Below are positions 54,750 through 60,000 of a stretch of 60,000 bases of DNA, piece after piece (position 1 is the first letter of the stretch; each line of letters opens with the position of its first letter). The stretch comes from Symbiodinium natans (taxonomy: Eukaryota > Sar > Dinophyceae > Suessiales > Symbiodiniaceae): positions 1,175,422-1,235,421 of the forward strand of contig CAJNDS010002257.1 in assembly GCA_905221605.1 (NCBI GenBank), written 5' to 3'. The translations under genes and the position numbers were made by a program. The notes below the pieces were generated by a model. That model ran no database searches. It saw only the letters and a list, made by a program, of their open reading frames with translations, and was not told the origin of the DNA.

Positions 54750-55760
54750 CCCTTTGGTTTCCCCAAAACCCTAAGCCCTAAACCCTAAAAACCCGAATAC
54801 CTAAACCCTAAACCCTAAACCCAAAAAACTAAACCCTAAACCCTAAACCCTAAACCCTAAACCCTAAACCCTAAACCCTAAACCCTAAACCCAGAAAACT
54901 AAACCCTAAACCCTAAACCCAAAGCCTGCCACCGACCCGCATGCCCTGCGGCACTGATGGCGCTGCTGTAGCCTGATCAGTGGACTTGGGATGTTCCCCC
55001 TTATACTAGCAGTCCTTCATGAGGGTTTAGGGTTTAGGGTTTAGGGTTTAGGGCTTAGGGCTTACGGCTTACGGCTTACGGCTTAGGGTTCAGGGCGACT
55101 AAGCATTGAGGGCGTAGGGTTTGAGGGCCTAGGGAAAAAGGGGGGGGGGGGGGTGATTTCACGAACTGAGCGCAACTTGTCGCACGCCAACATAAGGCCC
55201 AAAGAAGGCTTCGTCCGTGGCTTCTGCAGGGGGGTAGTCGTCTTTAAAACATCACACCCCTCGAACCTCCCCAAAACAACCGGAAAACCAAAAAACAAAA
55301 ACTAACCCCCCCTCCCAAAAACCCACGACTCTAAACCCTAACCCCCCCCACCAAAAAAACAAAGATTAACAACAACTAAAGCACAATCCTAAACGCTAAA
55401 CCCTAAACCCTAAAGCCCAAACCCTAAACCCCCCCCCCCCCCGCCAACACAAAGATGAAAAACAACTACTGCGTGATCCTTGACCGGGGCGCTGAAGGCA
55501 TCGCGCGGAGGCCGCGCCCACATCATGGCCTCCAGCGTCCCAAGGGCTAAGCCTCAGTTTTGGAGGGGGCTGATGGTCTTAGGGTTTAGAGTTTGGGGTT
55601 TAGGTCTTAGGTCTTAGGGTTTAGGGTTTGGGGTTTAGGGGGCTGTTTCGGCTTCAAGGCCTTTTGTAGTGGCCACTGTAGGGCTGAGGGGACTCGGGGT
55701 TTCGGGGCTCAGGGTCCCAAAGGCCGAACCCTAAACCCTAAACCATAAACCCTAAACCTC
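54750..55760. repeat. mixed arrays and low-complexity tracts
   Basis: CCCTAAA with CCCAAAAAACTAAA slips 54770-54930; TTTAGGG/CTTACGG 55023-55085; G and C homopolymer runs at 55139-55153 and 55428-55442; C/A-rich 55290-55440; short arrays 55580-55640 and 55725-55760. No exon supported. Confidence 0.85.
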
Positions 55761-55964
55761 GGGGCTTGCAGGACTTGGGGTGTGGAGCTTAGGTTTATAG
55801 GGTTTAGGGTTTAGGGCTAGGGTTTAGGGTTTAGGGTTCCAGGTTGGGCGTTGGAGTCAAAAAACATTTTCTTCCTTAATATAGTGAATATTTCTAACAT
55901 GTATATATATATATATACATTTTTTTATTTGTTTATTTTTGATTCTTTGTGTGTATATCTATTT

Positions 55965-56095
55965 ATTTATTATTATTACTTGTTGTCTTTTTTTGGGGGG
56001 GGGTTCTTCGGCAGATAGTAGTAGTGATTATTACTTGTTTTCTTTTTTTTTTTTTGGGGGGGGGGGGGGGTTCTTCGGCAGATAGAAGTAGTGTT
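55965..56095 (+). repeat. tandem duplication with T/G homopolymers
   Basis: TTATTACTTGTTGTC-T(n)-G(n)-TTCTTCGGCAGATAGTAGTA is followed by a second copy with longer T and G runs. Preceded by an AT-rich tract with (TA)n near 55905. Confidence 0.85.
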
Positions 56096-56295
56096 TGGGT
56101 GTCAAGGGCTACGGGAGCTCACAGGACGGCTTCTTATCTCCCTCTGGCGGAAGCTCGTGGACTTCCCTAGGGATTATGGCCGAACTAAACCCCTAAACCC
56201 TAAACCCTAAACCCCAAACACTTGGCAGCACTCCAACCTTGGGGACGAAATGAGCCCAAAAGTTGGGGTCATATACCCTGACTACTATAATTCAT

Positions 56296-56800
56296 GTTAG
56301 GGTTTAGGGTTTAGGGTTGAGGGTTGAGGGTTTAGGGTTTAGGGGTTTAGGGGTTTAGTGGTTTAGGGGTTTAGGGGTTTAGGGGTTTAGGGGTTTAGGG
56401 GTTTAGGGGTTTAGGGGTTTAGGGGTTTAGGGGTTTAGGGGTTTAGGGGTTTAGGGGTTTAGGGGTTTAGGGGGTTAGGGGTTTAGGGGGTTAGGGGTTT
56501 AGGGGTTTAGGGGTTTAGGGGTTTAGGGGTTTAGGGGTTTAGGGGTTTAGGGGTTTAAGGGGTTTGGGGTTTAGGGGTTTAGGGGTTTAGGGGTTTAGGG
56601 GTTTAGGGGTTTAGGGGTTTAGGGGCTTTAGGGGTTTTAGGGGTTTAGGGGTTTAGGGGTTCAGGGGTTCAGGGGTTCAGGGGTTTAAGGGTTTAGGGGT
56701 TTCGGGGCTTAGGGGTTTAGGGGTTTAGGGGTTTAGGGGTTTAGGGGTTTAGGGGTTTAGGGGTTTAGGGGTTTAGGGGTTTAGGGGTTTAGGGGTTTAG
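56296..56800 (+). repeat. large octamer array TTTAGGGG
   Basis: After a short TTTAGGG/TTGAGGG lead, about 55 units of TTTAGGGG run from 56335 to 56800, with sporadic GGGGG, TTCAGGGG and TTTTAGGGG slips. It is the longest array in the window and almost entirely octameric. Confidence 0.97.
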
Positions 56801-56854
56801 GGTTTAGGGGGGGTTCGGGCTTGCAAGCTTTAGGGGGTTTCATGGCGGTTTAGG

Positions 56855-57010
56855 GGTTTAGGGTTTATGGTTTAGGGTTTAGGGTCTAGGGTTTAGGGTC
56901 TAGGGTTTAGGGTTTGGGGTTTAGGGTTTCGGGTTTAGGGTTTAGAGTTTAGGGTTTAGGGTTTAGGGTTTAGGGCTTGGGGTTTAGGGTTTAGGGTTTA
57001 GGGTTAGGGT
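56855..57010 (+). repeat. TTTAGGG array with sporadic variants
   Basis: TTTAGGG with TCTAGGG, TTTGGGG and TTTCGGG variants. A short pure array follows at 57130-57175. Confidence 0.93.
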
Positions 57011-57053
57011 TAGGAGCTCAGGTCACGGTGCTCCATCTCTGCCCTTCCTCGCA

Positions 57054-57129
57054 GGCGCTCAGGGCCGTGTTGAAGCCTCGTCAGAAGCTGGAACGTGGAG
57101 CTCAGGGGGAGCTTAGACATGGAGAATTT
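57054..57129 (+). CDS. candidate plus-strand exon
   Basis: After TTCCTCGCAG the plus strand reads ALRAVLKPRQKLERGAQGEL then RHGEF and a stop. This is the only exon-like stretch on the plus strand that I would mention. Weak. Confidence 0.2.
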
Positions 57130-57179
57130 TAGGGTTTAGGGTTTAGGGTTTAGGGTTTAGGGTTTAGGGTTTGGGGTTT

Positions 57180-58210
57180 CGACTTCAGGGTTTCGGGGGT
57201 TGTGGGGCGGGTTAAACATAGTAACGATGGGTGCTACTGCCGGTGGCGATGATTGATGATGCTTCCCGAAGTACAGTGATTGCTGTATGGTTTAGAGTTT
57301 CAGGGCGTAGAATTTCAGAACCCTGAACCCTTGAACCCTGAACCCTAAACCCTAAACCCTAAAAAACCTCAACCCTAAACCCTTAACCCCAACCCCAAAC
57401 CCTATACAGGGCTTCACAGCGCAGTGGGTTGCGCAGAGACTGGGCGACCCAAATCTACGAGAACACGGGCTTGAGAAGCACTGAAGCAGCGAAACTCCCC
57501 CCAACTGTTTGGACCCTCAACCCTTTAACCCTTTAATTCAGCCCTGAACAGGGCTTCGGGTTCAGGTTTAGGTTTGGGTCTGGCGTTTTGGGGTTTAGGG
57601 GTTAAGGGTCTAGGGTTTAGGTTCTGGGGTTTAGGTTTCGGCGGGTCTCCGTAGCACGTTTCAGCTCCGACGCTGAGGTGGGGACTGACGTCATTGGGCG
57701 CTACCTGCAGCGCGCACTGACCATCAAGCCCAGCGCAATTAAGACAGGGGTGCCCCATAATGGACCTCAAGACGATACTCCTTGCTGTAGGAACCCAAGA
57801 AGGTACCCCGGATTTGCGGAAACCTCCTGTGCCAGGGCTTGAGAGCTTAGGCTTACGGTTTCGGGTTTGCGTACAAGCTAGATGGAATAGACCCCCTTAG
57901 CCTGAACAACCTGAACGTTGGAGAATGCCCTAATTAAAAACCCTGAACCCTAGATACCCCGCGAAACTAAGTTCCCCCAACAAGAGCAAAACTAAACCCC
58001 AAGTCCAAAACCCAAAACCTACACCAGAAGTCTGAAATAGAAGCTAAACCCGAAACCCTAAACCTTGAACCTTGAAACCTTGAAACCTTGAATTAAGGGG
58101 TACAAGGAGGGAGCCCTAGAAGGGGCCCTTAATCTTATTCCCCTATACAGCCCATTTTTAACCCCTAAACATACCCGAAAAAGCCCCTGTGTACCTAAAT
58201 AACCCCTTAG
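57180..58210. other. anonymous region with degenerate arrays
   Basis: Short CCCTAAA/CCCTGAA words at 57325-57400, 57930-58080; TTTAGGG words at 57560-57640. A minus-strand frame at 57640-57770 (MRSIMGHPCLNCAGLDGQCA) has no recognised relatives and is not claimed as an exon. Confidence 0.5.
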
Positions 58211-58396
58211 GTTGTCGGTCTGCTCCTTCATGAACTTCTGAAAGTCCTCGGAGAAGTCGGCGATGTTGTAGGGCTCGTCGCCCTTGGTGGCATGGGTTGC
58301 TGCCTTGTTCCTCAAATCCCTAAACCCTAAACCCTAAACCCTAACCCCTAAACCCTCTTCACAGCATCCGCTTTCTTGATGGTCTTGCGAACGTTG
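58211..58396 (-). CDS. two candidate exons, charged peptide
   Basis: Exon near 58396-58361 reads VRKTIKKADAVK; exon 58302-58211 reads AATHATKGDEPYNIADFSED then FQKFMKEQTDNL. Between them lies a 58-bp spacer that is almost purely TTTAGGG, so the intron would be a telomeric array and little else. The donor there would be non-canonical. No family recognised. Confidence 0.45.
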
Positions 58397-58659
58397 GCAA
58401 ACCCACCTCCAAGAAGTCCATCGCACAGTCCACATCCTCCCACAGTCTTCCTGTTCCCTTATAAGGGTCCCTCCTGTAGTCCCTGGATTGAACCCTAAGC
58501 CCCAAGCCCTAAGCCCTAAACTCTAAGCCCTAAGCCCTAAACCCAAAACCCTCAACCCTAAAACCTAAACCCTAAACCCTAAGCCAAAGATCCCATGGCC
58601 TCGGCTCCAGACATGGCACCCAGTACGCCCAAAGCCTGAAAGGGTCAAGGGTCCTTGAG

Positions 58660-58795
58660 GGTTTAGGGTTTCGGGTTTAGGGTTTCGGGTTTCGGGTTTA
58701 GGGTTTAGGGTTTAGGGTTTAGGGTTTAGGGTTTAGGGTTTAGGGTTTAGGGTTTAGGGTTTAGGGTTTAGGGTTTAGGGTTTAGGGTTTAGGGT
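58660..58795 (+). repeat. TTTAGGG array
   Basis: About 19 units with three TTTCGGG variants at the left. CCCTAAG/CCCTAAA words precede it at 58490-58585. Confidence 0.96.
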
Positions 58796-58964
58796 GGCTT
58801 TGGGCGGTTTCGGGCTTGAGGGTTTTGAGGGGTTTGGGTTTTTGAGGGTTCTGGGTTTTTGGGTTTGGGGCTTAGGGTGGTTTGGGGCTTGGCGGGGGGG
58901 GGGGGGGGGGTTGGGGTGGTTTTGTTGAGGGGGGTGAGGGTTTAGGGCTTAGGGTGTATTTCCA

Positions 58965-59190
58965 GCGCAGCACAGGCAGGGATGAGGTGCTCCCTTTCGT
59001 ACTTCTGGGCGTTCGCCCTCCCTGAAAAGCTGAGAACGATGGGACTGGACGAAACTCAAGCGCAAAGGCACGAATCGCTTCGGCGTGCGCTGGGGTAAAC
59101 CTGCCTGTGCTTTGTTGCCAGTCCAGGTCCAGGGTGTCACGCCAGTCAAACACGATGGTGATGTGGCGGCGTCGGTCTGTGGCAGTGACT
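58965..59190 (-). CDS. exon with HAD-like motif
   Basis: The minus strand is open and reads VTATDRRRHITIVFDWRDTL, DLDWQQSTGRFTPAHAEAIR and AFALEFRPVPSFSAFQGG before a Ser/Thr-rich end. ITIVFDWRDTLD fits the first motif of HAD-superfamily phosphatases (hhhFDxxxTL), although the usual second aspartate position is occupied by Arg (D-W-R-D-T spacing is one off the DxD form), so catalysis is uncertain. It could be a fragment of a mobile-element protein rather than a host gene. Splice sites are not fixed. Confidence 0.45.
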
Positions 59191-59299
59191 GCTTCGGGTT
59201 GAAGCAACCCAGTCCAAGGCATCCATCGCTGTGGAGGGGCGACGGTGGGAGAGTTGGGAGGGAGAGTTGGGAGGGCAGGGGCAGGTCAGGAAGGGGCGG

Positions 59300-60000
59300 A
59301 GTCGGTCTAGACCCGAGAAAACGGCCTCCTAAACCCCCAAGCCCTGAACCCCAAGAATCCCAAACCCCAACACCCCCAAACCCTAAACACCAAAACCAGC
59401 AACCCTAAACCCCAAAACCCCAAGCACCAAAAAAAGCAACACAAAACAAAAACAAAAACAAACCTAAAACCAAAACCCTAAACCCCCCAACACCCCAAAC
59501 TCTAAACTCCAAAACCCCCAAACCCTACACCCCCAAGCCCACAAACCCGAAACCCCAAAACGCTCAAAACGCCCAAAACCCCCCAAAACCCCAAAACCCT
59601 AAACCCTAAACCCGAAACCCCAACACCCCCAAACCCCCAAACCCTAAACCCGAAAGCCCAAAACACCCAAACCCCCAAACCCCCAAACCCCCCAAAACCC
59701 CCCGAAACCCCAAAACCACAAAACCCGAAAACCCCAAAACCCTAAACCCGAAACCCCCAAACAAAACCAATCCCCCAAAACCCCCCAAAACCCCAAAACC
59801 CGCCCAAACCCCCAAGCCCCCAAACCCCCCAAAACCCCAAAACGCCCAAACCCCAAAACCCCAAAACCCCCAAACCCTAAACCCGAAAGCCCAAAGCACC
59901 CAAACCCCCAAACCCCCCAAAACCCCCCAAAAACTCCCAACCCCCCCCCCCCCCCCCCCCCCCCCAAAACCCCCAAAAATCCCCCAAAACCCCCCAAAAA
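59300..60000 (-). repeat. C/A-rich degenerate array with poly-C run
   Basis: Irregular CCCAAAACC / CCCCAAA words over 700 bp (the TTTTGGGG-like complement), with a run of about 25 C at 59940-59965. Open frames here are repetitive by-products. Confidence 0.9.

Noticed and set aside
421-58795. A true chromosome end
   Set aside because: The arrays are short, internal, in both orientations and separated by genes; neither window end is a continuous telomere.
1-60000. tRNA or rRNA genes
   Set aside because: No cloverleaf or rRNA core motif was seen. The only tRNA-like stretch is the 13-nt primer-binding site of the retrotransposon.

Overview
The window looks like nuclear DNA of a dinoflagellate, probably a core dinoflagellate; I cannot name the species. 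The evidence is: (1) more than 90 short interstitial arrays of the telomere heptamer TTTAGGG, in both orientations, spread over nearly the whole window; (2) minus-strand micro-exons that join in frame into alveolin-type VPxxxYxEKIVE repeats; (3) introns that use GT, GC and GA donors with AG acceptors; (4) a Ty1/copia-order retrotransposon carrying the accessory domains typical of dinoflagellate elements, with the 3' half of the dinoflagellate spliced leader inside its LTRs. No rRNA, tRNA or CRISPR was found.

Layout. 0.3-1.4 kb: a five-exon minus-strand gene fragment whose introns hold telomeric arrays, one of them a TIR element with an 8-bp target duplication. 2-10 kb: arrays, small TIR elements and scattered minus-strand exons, two of them alveolin-like. 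11.45-13.2 kb: a five-exon gene for a secreted protein with four six-cysteine repeats. 13.96-21.1 kb: six alveolin exons, one repeat per exon. 23.8-24.8 kb: a four-exon gene fragment of unknown function. 25-31 kb: minisatellites, a pure TTTGGGG array, dispersed repeats and candidate exons. 32.0-39.9 kb: seven further alveolin exons. 44.25-54.14 kb: one 9,888-bp LTR retrotransposon on the minus strand, with identical 219-bp LTRs, inserted into a TTTAGGG array. 54-60 kb: arrays (including a roughly 460-bp TTTAGGGG block), two candidate exons and an exon with a HAD-like motif.

The central observation is that the telomere-like arrays are intron sequence. In the five best-resolved gene models almost every intron contains an array. 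Exon junctions carry short direct repeats, and several introns contain short TIR elements, so introner-like transposons seem to have split these genes into exons of about 36-95 bp. The retrotransposon is the second point of interest. One reading frame holds Gag, two protease-like domains, a cytosine-methyltransferase-like domain, integrase, a 2OG-Fe(II)-oxygenase-like domain and reverse transcriptase; RNase H and a membrane/cysteine tail follow after a one-base frame break. Its apparent primer site matches the anticodon arm of initiator tRNA-Met rather than the tRNA 3' end.

All gene models were built by eye, without transcripts. Splice sites are inferences supported by reading-frame continuity and repeat homology. 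Gene ends, and whether neighbouring exon clusters belong to the same gene, are unresolved.
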